The notes under the pieces were generated by a model that did not search any database, was not told where the DNA came from, and saw only the letters and a list, made by a program, of their open reading frames with translations. Of a stretch of DNA of 64,000 nt, positions 46,801 to 54,711 are shown piece after piece (position 1 is the first letter of the stretch; the number at the start of each line of letters is the position of its first letter). The stretch comes from Campylobacteraceae bacterium. GTDB lineage: Bacteria; Campylobacterota; Campylobacteria; Campylobacterales; Sulfurovaceae. The stretch is from the NCBI GenBank assembly GCA_027065385.1, contig JAMOOP010000067.1:1-64000 (forward strand). The letters run 5' to 3'. A program made the translations under genes and the position numbers.

Positions 46801-49800
46801 ATGTTTATAAGAAGCATAAATTTCTTTTGTTATATTTTCACCTATCTTGCCATAATTACCTATTTGCATCTCATAACTATAAGTCACACCACTGATTGCT
46901 AGAGTTGCATCACGATTATTGACATTATATGGTATAAATTTACCTTTTGGTGCATTTCCATATAAAAAATAACTCTCATAACTATATCTATTATCAGAAT
47001 AATTGTCATAAATATTTAAACCATCAGGATAAAGTAAGAAAGAGTATTTTAAATAATCGGCTGAAAATGGGAAATTAATTTCATTATATTTTTCAATTGT
47101 AAAAGGAACAACTCTAGGTGCTGTTATAAAATCATAAGCAAATTTACCACCTGTATTTGCTATTTTGGAGAGGTCAATAATGACTCTTGCCAAACCATTA
47201 GCAGGTATTGCATAAGAGGCAATTCTCGCAGAAAACTCTGATAATATATTTGATAAATCATCTGCTGATTCTTTTACTACTTCCAAAATCATATTTTTTG
47301 TATAAGCCATAATCATTTTATTATCAATCTTTTGTACTTGAGTATAAAGTTTATCTATAGAGCTAGAAAGAGATACCATATCTTTAATTTCACTCATATC
47401 TTTTTTGATAATTGAGTAAATTTTCGCACTAGAATTTAAAAATATAATTTTAGATGCATATTTGGCAATTTGTCTATTTTCTTGACTTATTCCATCATGT
47501 TTTAACATAATTCTTGCAAAAATTCTAGCCAATTGAGCTGTTGATTTTTTATGATATTTATCACTATTTCCTACCTCTGCATTAGCGATTATAGAAATTG
47601 CAGATAAAGAGTTTAAATCTTTAGGATAATAAAAATATCCATCTGAAACAATTTTACCTAACAACTGTTTTAACATTATTTCCGTAGCTATTGTTTTAGC
47701 ATACTCTTTACCTTTTCCTTGATTAATTAAATCAGAAAAATCACTTAATGATAGTTTATCTATCTTATAGACCCTAGCAAAAAATGCAGGAAGTGCTTTA
47801 TTTTCTCCTTGTATAATTTTAGAAGGAGCAACTGTAATTGTGTTTAAAAAATCATCTATATCATCAGAGTGTGATAACAACTTTTTTGATATATCTTTTA
47901 CTTTTTTATTGTCAGCTAATGTAGCAAAGATATTAATAACTTCTAATTTATCTCTAGCAATATTATTCCACTCTTTAATACTTTCTTTGGCTTTCTTTAC
48001 ATTTTCAATTATTTTATCTATTTTTTTACTAAGTTTACCAAAAAGTTTTTTTCCTTTACCACTACTCATAGTATCTAAAACTATACTAAATAATGTTCCT
48101 CCATTCATTAATGCAGGTTTAGAAAACCTATCAAATTCAGTATATAAAACATACTCTTTTTTAGCAGTATCTGTATAATCCAAATCAGCATAAGAAAATT
48201 CTGTTCTACTTTTCATTCCATCTTTAAAAGGATTAATTGCATTTTTTATATCAAAAAAAGCCTCTTGTCTTTGTAACATTTTTGTTTTTTTCAAAAGAAC
48301 TTCTATAGATGCAGTATTAAAATCTTCTCTACTTAGAAGCCCATAGTTAAGACTTCTACTTGTATCTATAATTATTTTAGAATCATCAGAACTAATCTCA
48401 AATCCACCTTTTTTTACTGGTTCTGTTGAGTCTATATCTTTTGGAGTTACTACAATGTTTACTATATCAGTGGCTTTATTTCCCATATTATCAGTTATTT
48501 CTAAAGTAATAATATGTTTACCTATTGAAAAATTATCTTTGGTAAAAGTAGCATTATTACTTAAAACAGTATCCCCCTCTTTCCATATATAAGAGACAAT
48601 GAACAGAGCATTTTTAGCTATGCTATTTGAAGCATCTAATCTAATGGTTTCCCCCTCTTTAACAGTTTGGTCTTCTCCTGCATTAGCTATAAATTTTGTA
48701 ATTTTTTCTAACTCAACATCTTGATTCTGTTCAAATCTATTATCTAAAATAATACCTGTAATATTTTTTTCAAAATAATTTTCTGCTTTAATATTTAATG
48801 TGTATTCTTTTATCTCTTCTGATTTCTTATTGAGTAATGGTATATTAATGATTTGATAATTTCCATAAATATCTGTAGTTGTTGAAGCTAGTATTTTATC
48901 TGTATTGGTTTCAAATATTTTAAGAGTAACATTTGGTATAGCTTCTTTAGATAAAGTATCATTAATTTGTCCTATTAAGCCACCTACTTTAGTTGAAGTT
49001 AACGGAATTAAGTTAACATCTATATTTTTTTTATCAGCTCTAAATAAAACTGTCTTTTCCTGATAACCATTAGACTTTATGTGGAGTTTATAAGAGCTAT
49101 TTTTATTTGTAAAATATAACCGAATTGTACCATCATCTGCAATTGGTGTATATGGATATTTACTTACTTCTTCTTTACTACCTATTTTTTCCAAAGTAAC
49201 CTCTGTATGGTGGTCTAAATGGTCATTTGTATCTTTATCTTTAATTGTTACTAAGACTTCATATACAGGAAATGAAGTATTTTCTATTTTAGCGTTTACT
49301 TCATAATCTGTTTTTTTGTTTTTTAATTTGCAAGTTCCTGATATTTTATAACTTTTATAATTTTGATTATGAAAAAAACTGTATTCAGTAGAACTAGTTT
49401 TTTCATCTTTTGACTCCCATGTTTTTCCATCAATTGTGTGTTCTATTTTAAAATGGCTTGATTGCAATTTGAAACTACTGGATACCATAAAATCCAATTT
49501 AATATTTGATAAAAATGGATTTGGTAAAGTATGATTAATATAAATAAGATTCCCATCAATAATATCTTGTGCTAATTTCAAAGCATTACCTGCATTTAAT
49601 ATAGGAATTGGATGTTTTAATTTAACTAAAGTTTTTTTCCCATATATTACAACATATCTCTCTTTTACATACTCTGTTGCACTATTAATTAATATTGATT
49701 TAACTTCTTTAGCTGTAAAATTTGGATTTAATGAAAATATTAAAGAGGCAACTCCTGTAACCACTGGTGCTGATGCTGAAGTTCCATCAAATCCTTTTCT

Positions 49801-52050
49801 ATCTCCTAAACCATATTCTCGAAAATTAGTTGAGTAATAAGTATTTTCACCTTTTGTACTTTTGAACTCTGTAGGAGCAACAATATCTACAGTTTCACCA
49901 TAATCACTATAATCGGTAAGTTTTTTTAAAGTAAATTTTTCATTAAGTGTTATTGCTCCTACAATTATTACATTATCTAATTTATTAAGATTTTTATTTT
50001 CATCTAAATGTAAAGAACCATTTTGAGTTTTAGCATCTCTTCCATCATTACCAGTTGCCCAAATATGAAGAATATTATTATATACTTCTGCTGTCTTTCT
50101 ATATGTTCTAGTTTGTTCAAATCCTACTTCTTCACTCCCTAAAGTATCTCCATTCCAAATATAATGATTATCCATACATCCCCACGAATTATTTACTAAT
50201 TTTATAGATGAATCACTTTCTAATAGTTGTGTATATTTAATTGGTGTATCTATAGAACAATCACTAGTTCTTGAATTATCAAATTTGATACTTTCTGGCT
50301 CAAATTGGGAAATAACATTAACTATTAATTTAGAATTCCAATTTATACCTAATACTCCATCTTTTTTCTTTGGATTTCCAACTAATGTACCACAAACCCC
50401 TGTACCATGTGTTGATTTTTTTTCAGAAAAAAGGTTTTTTTTGAATTTATTTTCCAAATCTTGATGTTGATAAAAACCCTCATCAATTACACCAATAGTT
50501 ATATCTTTATTCCCCGTGGTATATTCCCAAGCTTTTTTTATATCTATCGATTCTAAATGCCAATTATCTCCACCATCATTAAATTTAGAAGTATAATTAG
50601 GTGGTATGGTATATGAAAAAATCTTTTTTATTTTGTTTCCAGCATAAGCTCTTTTATCTACAGAAGCAATACCTTTTATAAATTTTAATAATTCAATAGA
50701 TTTTTTATCATCTGTTTCAATTAATAAGCCATTAATAGTATTCCACCCTTTAATACTAAAACTTGAATATTTTGAAACTATATTTCTTATCTCATTTTCA
50801 GACAAAGAACGAGAATATACCCAATATTGATTTTTAATTACTCCTTGTAAAGTTTCAATATCTTTGCTTCCATCATTCCCTTCAATCTGTTTTTCATCAA
50901 ATGTAAAAATTTCATATATAGTAAATTTTTCTACTCTTTTTTTATTCTTTTCATTTATAACTTGAAGAGTATATTTTCCTTTAATAGTTGGAGTTAAATT
51001 AATTGTTTTATTATTATTGATTGAATTTAATATTAAATTGCTACCATGAGGTTGAGAGATTATAGACCAAGTTAACTTAGAAGAGTAATCTGTAGATAAG
51101 CCCTCTATTGAAATATTAAACTCCTGATTTAAAGTTGGAGAGTTAGAATAAACAATTGTAGCATCTGATAAACTAAAAGAATTATTTGTTGGTGGATTAT
51201 TTCCACTCCCTCCACCATTTCCACCAAAACCACTACTACTCCCACTATTATTTTCACCCACAAAAATTGAATTATTAATCCTCTCAATAGGATTTTTATC
51301 ATTTTTAATACTATCCAAAAAATCAATAGCTATTGATACACTATTTGAACTATCTGTAATATTAGTTAGGATTTTAATGGAAGCCAAATAAGCGGGGTCA
51401 TTTTCAGGAAAATCATTATTAACTACATTAGTTTTAGTACCCAAAAGTGTTATAAACTTTAATGCAACCTCTACTTTATTACTAATATAATCTTGTCGTT
51501 TTTGTGCAATAGATAACTCTTGGGTTGTAAGATTGGGAAAATTTTCTGACGATAGTTCAATAGTTAGAGAAGTTTCCATAAAATCTGATACCATATCTGA
51601 ACGACTATTACCACTATCTAAATATTTTGTCCAATGCTTGATTCCATCCGTGTCTCCTGCTTTACCTAAAGAATTTTTATAGATAGCCTCTACAAACTCT
51701 TTGTTGGTCATATTACTATATGTCGATATAAAAGTTGGGTGTTTTACAAAATTAGATGAAATTTCTTTTAAAACTATAGAGAGACTCTTACTACCATGTA
51801 AAGCTCTATTTTTCCAAAAATTTAGACCATCTATATCTGGAGCTCTATTAAAATAAGCAATATAAAGTCCTGATATTTTTTCTTCTAATTTAAGATTTCT
51901 TTTGTTATATTCACAAATAGCTATATTTTGCTTTTCTAAATTTAAATTTGAAGAAATATTTTTTTCTACAGAAAAAGCATAAGAATTTAAACTAAAAATA
52001 TAAAACCCAACTAAAATAATAAAGCGTAAAATTGATAGATTTAATTTTAT
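34843..52050 (-). CDS. giant secreted mosaic protein: subtilisin, cadherin-like, LRR and beta-helix domains
   Basis: The frame holds about 5,735 codons. Order of parts by window position (minus strand): signal peptide 52050-51975; DUF4214-like segments at 51890-51780 and 51711-51580; Gly/Ser linker 51260-51190; Ig-like 51180-50910; I9-like propeptide 50830-50650; S8 protease 50590-49560 with D410, H435, N555 and S645 (counted from the ATG at 51711); carboxypeptidase-regulatory-like 48990-48700; PKD 48700-48440; helical region 48290-47150; DUF5011-like 45720-45470; nine cadherin-like repeats 44160-41550; FN3 41545-41300; seven cysteine-capped LRR modules 41280-36060; right-handed beta-helix 36050-34846. 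No membrane anchor, LPXTG, RTX repeat or beta-barrel is seen at the C-terminus. The first ATG (51711) would omit the signal peptide, so I extend it to an ATA at 52050 behind AGGGGG. It is likely a surface or secreted protease-adhesin. Confidence 0.85.
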   Translation of the reverse strand: MKLNLSILRFIILVGFYIFSLNSYAFSVEKNISSNLNLEKQNIAICEYNKRNLKLEEKISGLYIAYFNRAPDIDGLNFWKNRALHGSKSLSIVLKEISSNFVKHPTFISTYSNMTNKEFVEAIYKNSLGKAGDTDGIKHWTKYLDSGNSRSDMVSDFMETSLTIELSSENFPNLTTQELSIAQKRQDYISNKVEVALKFITLLGTKTNVVNNDFPENDPAYLASIKILTNITDSSNSVSIAIDFLDSIKNDKNPIERINNSIFVGENNSGSSSGFGGNGGGSGNNPPTNNSFSLSDATIVYSNSPTLNQEFNISIEGLSTDYSSKLTWSIISQPHGSNLILNSINNNKTINLTPTIKGKYTLQVINEKNKKRVEKFTIYEIFTFDEKQIEGNDGSKDIETLQGVIKNQYWVYSRSLSENEIRNIVSKYSSFSIKGWNTINGLLIETDDKKSIELLKFIKGIASVDKRAYAGNKIKKIFSYTIPPNYTSKFNDGGDNWHLESIDIKKAWEYTTGNKDITIGVIDEGFYQHQDLENKFKKNLFSEKKSTHGTGVCGTLVGNPKKKDGVLGINWNSKLIVNVISQFEPESIKFDNSRTSDCSIDTPIKYTQLLESDSSIKLVNNSWGCMDNHYIWNGDTLGSEEVGFEQTRTYRKTAEVYNNILHIWATGNDGRDAKTQNGSLHLDENKNLNKLDNVIIVGAITLNEKFTLKKLTDYSDYGETVDIVAPTEFKSTKGENTYYSTNFREYGLGDRKGFDGTSASAPVVTGVASLIFSLNPNFTAKEVKSILINSATEYVKERYVVIYGKKTLVKLKHPIPILNAGNALKLAQDIIDGNLIYINHTLPNPFLSNIKLDFMVSSSFKLQSSHFKIEHTIDGKTWESKDEKTSSTEYSFFHNQNYKSYKISGTCKLKNKKTDYEVNAKIENTSFPVYEVLVTIKDKDTNDHLDHHTEVTLEKIGSKEEVSKYPYTPIADDGTIRLYFTNKNSSYKLHIKSNGYQEKTVLFRADKKNIDVNLIPLTSTKVGGLIGQINDTLSKEAIPNVTLKIFETNTDKILASTTTDIYGNYQIINIPLLNKKSEEIKEYTLNIKAENYFEKNITGIILDNRFEQNQDVELEKITKFIANAGEDQTVKEGETIRLDASNSIAKNALFIVSYIWKEGDTVLSNNATFTKDNFSIGKHIITLEITDNMGNKATDIVNIVVTPKDIDSTEPVKKGGFEISSDDSKIIIDTSRSLNYGLLSREDFNTASIEVLLKKTKMLQRQEAFFDIKNAINPFKDGMKSRTEFSYADLDYTDTAKKEYVLYTEFDRFSKPALMNGGTLFSIVLDTMSSGKGKKLFGKLSKKIDKIIENVKKAKESIKEWNNIARDKLEVINIFATLADNKKVKDISKKLLSHSDDIDDFLNTITVAPSKIIQGENKALPAFFARVYKIDKLSLSDFSDLINQGKGKEYAKTIATEIMLKQLLGKIVSDGYFYYPKDLNSLSAISIIANAEVGNSDKYHKKSTAQLARIFARIMLKHDGISQENRQIAKYASKIIFLNSSAKIYSIIKKDMSEIKDMVSLSSSIDKLYTQVQKIDNKMIMAYTKNMILEVVKESADDLSNILSEFSARIASYAIPANGLARVIIDLSKIANTGGKFAYDFITAPRVVPFTIEKYNEINFPFSADYLKYSFLLYPDGLNIYDNYSDNRYSYESYFLYGNAPKGKFIPYNVNNRDATLAISGVTYSYEMQIGNYGKIGENITKEIYASYKHTNLLGTTFEDFANFKFHVYKYDNEMKTKSIFTSPITHVKNSYESTLKTNNTFSRYLEYDKNKNQAIRKEYDASLGIDDDLGIVSDPYEFWEHKNEDSYYYISYMDNLSELFKQDYGNQYWKNYKNNTGITHLSAGIFEVESEIDIKQPESSKIKQDIVFKESHKLFVISPVSQGYKTKIYDSAEYIPYLGLTENQQYKEGSRWFEFDKKSGIYHLCFQLNEEQKGLLSERKRDIHIVIYYRDTQKNINLNTTIYTLEKEEKKDIYKIPIDNRYFKDGKLIDKDENNNSIVIAWYDAILEEFSRYTGIEEETIIEDLHTQLKNSNTNNPKAIQKAYSYVSNLNSDNIIHFDTIVKGYSTKIDFNSGIGTIPTITLIGDNNISILKNSKYQELNATALDIEDGNLTNEIVIDSSELNTSKIGSYIVKYSVKDSDGNEANVTRTVNVIDKKECQNSAIPPNGLFTITTIWQNQKASLLTTNPLMQEQSKSCTSYNIGSGELTLDEVYQGHYAIEVNPTNLASIDSSNLPDIVTVTINTPTGTRVYKKEIKTKEDYNLGHIADIFISRADPTKPATVETVPTQTSLPTAGGSGGYGGEYQFVSGGGASWSSYHPNSLGSSVTTINEIRNIEKEMCVENAKSCGCIPCEYRVLTFLNQAQLGGAIAGAKYRIYKASDFGKKEIEYLYEGETTIGTDIDSSGIIYLPVVLEGRVAQTADEITFMQKIAGYDGDFIMEVMGGVDIDANSDFEMDSDYTPLKGTIHAIVSKEELLRDEYKVNILTELSFEVSKDLLGANYDRYGVDDRLNGIAKSVLIEKLYPKSANPLGRDDILYWLASANRNWLVKDYTSQLLPIIQKAYRGEDLSADAESFIYAKPSTTSNPKPILGATWVQVSEDTVGAYELGKVKVLSEGSSAISSYEIVSQDSIFEIDNSGVVSLKAGESLDYEVQNQYDILLKASNSSGESRPVKFRVIVSDIVDSPIFTEFKDGHIAEDATVGAYVGQVVFASNKGAITGYTIGGTNKDEFTIDESGKIFVASGADLDFEKYRVKHIEVTALSDSGNSRPQRITIFIDDVLDVPSITPKEVHIAEDVVGGSLITQLDIASPIAVDSVTVVGEYHDIFDITTDGKLSLATNATLDYETKRDYIFSVVATNANGTSRPASIHVVVDNKLDVPVLSATSAEVDFEASVGHAVVQVGVTNQGLSAIKSYQLTGVGSDNFEIDSSGIITISATQHLVDYQFSTLNMVVTATNEHGTSQPQRVSIYVKSNRPLLGQLNTYVDENALEGTSLNAIPIISTATPIISMRLEGSGSENFVIENDGTIKVKAGADIDFEKRTAYDLRAYATNSAGESRSSLVHIRIYDMDDSIKIKGFSGTVYDDSEANSLVGIVHIVSLGGHTLNGFELTGDGNSNFVLGSNGELRVASNAQFNSTQTAKYHLSLVAIDESGNKSNMVYLNISVVKSLDSVPQIEEKTFRVEESVAVGDLVGSVKIVSKKRVVEQVWIEGVGSDDFEIDKNGVIKVKKALDFETQQEYNLKIYARNGLGQSLPASLHITVGNIIDDEPILTDTNLTISENVVIGTTIGKIEIKSIGSSPIKAINLSGTGAESFGVDIEGNITTTKVIDYEATKKYLLKAIATNDKAQSEAVDVNITIKNIAEIKPILYEFKGYIEENATAGRVIGTVGFATKGDSEIVSFNLTGDGAENFEIGSDGIIKVSSTAQFDEATRKYYTLALSATNQAGESDSVTLSITLTYDKTKPAKPSGLKLLDIGHNRLTIGWSDNSDNERGFNLYIDGVKQAVLDINATSYEILNLAEETSYAITLKAFNDRGESSGISIEGITDIDRSEYLKSVLKNKCGVSESNFDRYFDKDTGVYSTNIFCYNKGLTDSDLENFKALKEVKGYLRLDSNQFTNLNGLSNLKKVTSYLYLQSNKLTNVDGLINLKTVGSYLSLYNNNLTNINGLSSLTSVGNYLYLHNNKLTHLNGLYNLTHVGSYINITKNERLIDISGIQNVEGTDGKAIYIDGGNQYTTKAPKDSKFCSVKWDLRDATTNIADDMSQICDVDEDYKLSDVDKFRDTLGEKCNISSNTFYNAFNEETGIYSGNIDCSGYAYWSKGNFDSEKLKSFIVLKEITGDLNLRYNKIVNLDGLSNLEKVGRNFYLEYNEINSSNGLSKLSNVTSTFTLHHNLLINLDGLHNLKSIGGGFGLSSNKLVNIDGLSNLTTVDGTLNLSYNKLTNIDGLNSLTSVGTLSLYKNQLLNIDGLANLKTINGYLDLYDNNLTNVNGLSNLTTVKYDLRLYNNKLINLNGLSNLTSLRYLKIYNNENLTDISEIQNLEGIDGKLLYIDGGNQYTTKAPKDSKFCSVKWDLRDATTNIADDMNQICDMGEDYKLSDVDNFRDTLGEKCNILSSVFYNRFDEDTGIYNGNIDCSGYAYWSKGNFDSEKLKSFIVLKEITGDLNLRYNKIVNLDGLSNLEKVGRNFYLEYNEINSTNGLSKLSNVTSTFTLHHNLLINLDGLYNLKSIGWVLGLSNNILVNIDGLSNLTTVDGTLNLSYNKLTNIDGLNSLTSVGTLSLYKNQLLNIDGLANLKTVNGYLDLYDNNLTNVNGLSNLTTIKYDLRLYNNKLINLNGLSNLTSLRYLKIYNNENLKNISGIQNIVGTNGKLIFIDKDQYTTKAPKDSDFCSVTWDLRDKDGNIPDDMTQVCDMEGVELSDADKLRNVLGDKCGISSSTFYDHYDAETGVYNTDISCREKALTSEDLLNFKGLKEVRGYLDLYHNQLTNVDGLSNLKKVTKYFYLYQNQLENIDGLSNLEFVGSSLYLQNNKLTNVNGLSKLTTVGGLYLYYNQLENVDGLSSLVQINNSLSLYHNQLTNIDGLRNITTIKGNLELQINKLTNVDGLSSLTTVGYSLNLQDNQLTNLNGLSNLTTISRYYLYIQKNPTLTDISGIKNLKAKKGKYLYIDANQYTTKADKDSNFCSQTWDLRDKDGNIADDMTQICVSDTAYTPTDVDKFRDILGTKCGVPSSSFYNNFDEETGVYNTNLNCYNRGLTSENLLNFKALKEVKGYFYLYQNQLTNVDGLINLKKVTNTFYLQNNKLENVDGLNSLESIGSSFHLNNNLLTNLNGLSSLKTARNLYFYSNKLENIDGLSSLTSSGSIDFSRNKLQNLNGLTNLSIVNGSINIYINSTLTNIAGLSNINGTEGQTLYIDLDQYTTKANENLKFCSTTWNLRTYNGDIDDNMSLVCGAGEDISDDQKFKNLMEEKCSVSYSQFDEKFDATTGVFDGSLDCSYSGMSSDELSLFSRIKKVKGSFSLNNNDFTNIDGLSNLVEVEGYLYLQNSNIENIDGLSSLTKVLGDFDISGNSITNLDALSSLINIRGRLKIYHNSSLADISGISNIFAVDGDKIYIDTTHSYTTKATDSSDFCSARWDIYGVGGNIDDNISLVCDGTIYQATTHNRLRDILGRRCSIDSLTFYSNYDEELGKYSGDIACSLVSDKDINDFEALLEVDGDFAIEDSSITKLDGIIRLKKITGSLSIQNNSELIDIYGLSNIEGIADKRLTIDDATQYTTKADGYKSFCETGWNIYQGSSNISDNMESLCTDTINSVEEIISALSSGESNIVVKNGTYTVSKELDLKTDGMTFRGESKEGTIIQADTSKDCIDLFYVGANYVTVSNITLKQNPNCNNTTFVTAKHHHITLRDSILYGSNNMFTVYFAGGDSDPLEMIENGNLDHHNQVINNEIFTNNNGNDVLSFSLQKDGVVSGNILHSGLIALYLDRNVSCFDNIMNNSVSQGIFLSLPSYNVTIKNNTIKNPKSAGIKVARQVDHNDEDGNLRTPLSHRSTNIYIKDNNITDSRLHGIEINNLADSNISGNYIENSDFSGIYLYYSDRLHIANNNIIDANMVAGGERETLYEDWNTAWDSGIYLEQHITDSIIENNIVNSRGDFTQWGVAINHNWEGNSGSTIRNNRFLGEFVNEKVYIGDSDNVEEGN
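36060..41280 (-). repeat. seven cysteine-capped leucine-rich-repeat modules in the giant gene
   Basis: Each module begins with a cap of the form LGEKC...F...FDEETGxYxxxxxC and ends in QYTTKA.DS.FC...WDLRD...DDM.Q.C; between them are 22-residue repeats of NLTNVDGLSNLTTVGG type. Cap cysteines fall near 41253, 40567, 39601, 38641, 37768, 37030 and 36422, so module lengths run from 608 to 966 bases. The repeats resemble internalin/SDS22-type LRRs. Confidence 0.8.
38876..40767 (-). repeat. 966-base tandem duplication in the LRR region
   Basis: Two copies, about 38876-39801 and 39842-40767, match base for base over long stretches at an offset of exactly 966 bases (322 codons). For example, the sequences at 39301 and 40267 agree over more than 200 bases with only scattered changes. 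The period keeps frame. The copies encode the second and third LRR modules. Confidence 0.85.
41550..44160 (-). repeat. nine cadherin-like repeats in the giant gene
   Basis: Units of about 97 residues share a scheme: an acidic start (AED, DEN, EES, EEN), a G-E/D-N/D-F-x-I-D-x-x-G-x-I-x-V core, LDFE(T/K) and a closing A(T/S)N..GES.P strand. They resemble cadherin-type calcium-binding beta-sandwiches in the family of large bacterial adhesins. Sequence identity between units is moderate, so they are older than the LRR duplication. Confidence 0.75.
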
Positions 52051-52055
52051 ATTAT

Positions 52056-52101
52056 CCCCCTAATATAAATATATTATATCAAAACATAACTATATTTTAA
52101 G
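52056..52101 (-). promoter_or_regulatory. promoter and ribosome-binding site of the giant gene
   Basis: A TATAAT -10 box lies at 52073-52078 on the minus strand with a weak -35 near 52096-52101. AGGGGG (52056-52061) follows and stands 5 bases before an ATA codon at 52050-52048. An in-frame TAG at 52060-52062 closes the frame upstream. The position of the promoter fits a start near 52050 and not only the ATG at 51711. Confidence 0.5.
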
Positions 52102-52149
52102 TTACTATTACAAATTACTTATATTTTTTAAGGGATATTAAAAAAATTA

Positions 52150-53475
52150 TTATTGCACACCTATCTGATAATACTTAAATCCAATTTTTTCTAAACTATC
52201 TCTATTGTACTGATTTCTTCCATCAAAAATTATAGAATTTTTAAGTCTTTTTGCCATCTCTTCAAAATCGGGAGAGCGAAACTCTTTCCACTCTGTAAGT
52301 AAGATTAAAGCATCAGCTCCATTTAGAGCTGTATATTTACTATCTACATACTCTACACTGCTATTACCCTTTAGATAGAAATTTTCAGCCTCATCTCTTG
52401 CCTTTGGGTCGTAGGCTTTAACTTTAGCTCCTCTTTTAGTTAACTCATTGATTACTACTATAGAACTAGCCTCTCTCATATCATCTGTTTCAGGTTTAAA
52501 TGCTAATCCCCAAATTCCAAAAACTTTACCCTCTAAATTCTCACCAAACTCTTTAATTACTTTATCCGAAATAACTCTTTTTTGTGCAAAGTTTACCTCT
52601 TCTACTGCATCTAATAGTTTTGGAATATATCCATAATCTTTAGAGGTTTTAGCTAATGCTTGAACATCTTTTGGGAAACATGAACCACCATATCCACACC
52701 CAGGGTAGATAAATGAGTAACCAATTCTACTATCACTTCCAATTCCATGACGCACTTGATTTACATCAGCTCCAACTCTTTCACAGATATTTGCTATCTC
52801 ATTCATAAATGATATTTTAGTGGCTAACATTGCATTGGCTGTATATTTTGTCATTTCAGCCGAACGAACATCCATAGCTATAAATCTATCATGACTTCTT
52901 GTAAATGGAGCATATAACTCTCTCATAATATCAACTGCCTCACTACTATTAGCACCAATTACAACTCTATCAGGCTTCATAAAGTCATTTATAGCATCAC
53001 CCTCTTTTAAAAATTCAGGGTTTGATATAACATCAAAAGTTAAATCACTTCCTCTTTTATCTAGTTCATTTTGAATAGTCTCTCTTACTTTATCGGCAGT
53101 TCCAACGGGTACTGTACTCTTATCAACTACAAAAGTGTGATGCTTCATATTCTCTCCAATAGATTTAGCTACTGCTAAAACATACTGTAAATCTGCACTC
53201 CCATCTTCTCCCATTGGAGTACCGACTGCTATAAAACAGATATTAGAGTTATCTAGTGCCTCTATTATATTGGTGGTAAAATTAAGAGTTCCTTTTTTAT
53301 AATTTTCTAATACCATCTTTTCTAATCTTGGCTCATATATTGGAACAACTCCCTTTTTTAAAGAGTCAACTTTTTTTTCATCTATATCAACACATATAAC
53401 ACTATTTCCCATCTCTGCAAAACATGTTCCACTCACTAATCCTACATAACCTGTACCTATTACGCTTATTTTCAC
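52150..53475 (-). CDS. ugd: UDP-glucose 6-dehydrogenase
   Basis: The 441-residue NAD-dependent enzyme oxidises UDP-glucose to UDP-glucuronate. The N-terminal Rossmann fold starts [23 protein letters not shown]; the catalytic cysteine is in [18 protein letters not shown], and the C-terminal domain follows with [12 protein letters not shown]. It is the last gene of the EPS run. Its ATG overlaps the wecC stop by 4 bases. UDP-glucuronate would make the polymer acidic. Confidence 0.95.
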   Translation of the reverse strand: MKISVIGTGYVGLVSGTCFAEMGNSVICVDIDEKKVDSLKKGVVPIYEPRLEKMVLENYKKGTLNFTTNIIEALDNSNICFIAVGTPMGEDGSADLQYVLAVAKSIGENMKHHTFVVDKSTVPVGTADKVRETIQNELDKRGSDLTFDVISNPEFLKEGDAINDFMKPDRVVIGANSSEAVDIMRELYAPFTRSHDRFIAMDVRSAEMTKYTANAMLATKISFMNEIANICERVGADVNQVRHGIGSDSRIGYSFIYPGCGYGGSCFPKDVQALAKTSKDYGYIPKLLDAVEEVNFAQKRVISDKVIKEFGENLEGKVFGIWGLAFKPETDDMREASSIVVINELTKRGAKVKAYDPKARDEAENFYLKGNSSVEYVDSKYTALNGADALILLTEWKEFRSPDFEEMAKRLKNSIIFDGRNQYNRDSLEKIGFKYYQIGVQ

Positions 53476-54671
53476 CTATATACTCCACAAAAATCAATTA
53501 CTTTCTTACTATTATCTATTTTAATATCTTCAAACTCTCTATGAGCTACTAAAAAAATAATAATATCAGCCTCTTTAATAGCTTTATCGTATTTTACTAT
53601 ATTAAACTCATTAAATGATTTAATATTAGGTTCAACTGCTAAAATATTTAAACCACTTTCAATAAGCTCTCGTGTTACATATAGTGCTGGAGACTCTCTT
53701 AAATCATCAATATTAGGCTTAAAAGCTAAACCCATACATGCAATTTTTACTTCTTTTCCACTCTCTTTTTCAAAAACTAAAGCCTTATTTTTAATTTTTT
53801 CTATAACCCATTGTGTCTTATATAGGTTTACCTCTCTAGCTCTTTTTATAATCTTAGCATCACCCTCTCCTGCATGGACAATAAACCAAGGGTCAACAGC
53901 AATACAGTGTCCCCCCACCCCTGCACTAGGTTTTAATATATTAACTCTTGGGTGTCTATTAGTTAGTGATATAAGTTCCCAAACATCAATATTAAATTTG
54001 TCACATAAAATAGATAATTCATTAGCAAAAGCAATATTTACATCTCTAAAAGAGTTCTCTGTAAGTTTTGCCATTTCAGCAGTTTTAGCATTAGTTGATA
54101 GAACTTCACCTTTTACAAATGTTTTATAAAACTCTACTGTTTTTTCTGTAGCTTTAGGAGTTAAACCACCAACTATTCTATCATTTTCAACTAACTCTCT
54201 CATAATTTGACCAGGTAATACTCTCTCTGGACAGTGGGCAATATATATTTTAGTTGTATCAACTCCCTCTTCTTTTAAGATATTTTCTATTTTATTAGTT
54301 GTTCCAACTGGTGAAGTTGACTCTAATATTACAATATTTCCATTTTTTAAATATGGAGCTATAGCCCTTGTAGCATCTAAAACAAAATCTATATTGGGAA
54401 TAAATCCTTTATAAAAAGGTGTTGGAACTGCTATAATAAATATATCAGCCTCAATAGGCTTAATATCTGCTACTAAATACCCACTATTAACTGCTGACCT
54501 AACAAAAGTGTCTAAAACAGGTTCAACAATATGTATCTCTCCACGATTAATTGTATCTACTGTAGATTTAACTACATCTACTCCATGAATTTGATAACCT
54601 CTATTGGCAAGTAGTGATGCTGTAGGTAGTCCAATATATCCCAATCCCATTACACATATTTTTTTTTTCAT
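53472..54671 (-). CDS. wecC: UDP-N-acetyl-D-mannosamine dehydrogenase (WecC type)
   Basis: The 399-residue protein is closely similar to E. coli Wec[94 protein letters not shown] (catalytic cysteine) and [16 protein letters not shown]. It makes UDP-ManNAcA from UDP-ManNAc. The wecB epimerase that would supply the substrate is not seen here. It overlaps ugd. Confidence 0.92.
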   Translation of the reverse strand: MKKKICVMGLGYIGLPTASLLANRGYQIHGVDVVKSTVDTINRGEIHIVEPVLDTFVRSAVNSGYLVADIKPIEADIFIIAVPTPFYKGFIPNIDFVLDATRAIAPYLKNGNIVILESTSPVGTTNKIENILKEEGVDTTKIYIAHCPERVLPGQIMRELVENDRIVGGLTPKATEKTVEFYKTFVKGEVLSTNAKTAEMAKLTENSFRDVNIAFANELSILCDKFNIDVWELISLTNRHPRVNILKPSAGVGGHCIAVDPWFIVHAGEGDAKIIKRAREVNLYKTQWVIEKIKNKALVFEKESGKEVKIACMGLAFKPNIDDLRESPALYVTRELIESGLNILAVEPNIKSFNEFNIVKYDKAIKEADIIIFLVAHREFEDIKIDNSKKVIDFCGVYR

Positions 54672-54711
54672 TATTAAAACTTCTTATTTATTTTTATTTT
54701 ATTATGTGAAA

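Noticed and set aside
34843-52050. Giant protein as an RTX toxin or classical autotransporter
   Set aside because: No GGxGxD nonapeptides and no C-terminal beta-barrel are seen; the C-terminus is a beta-helix.
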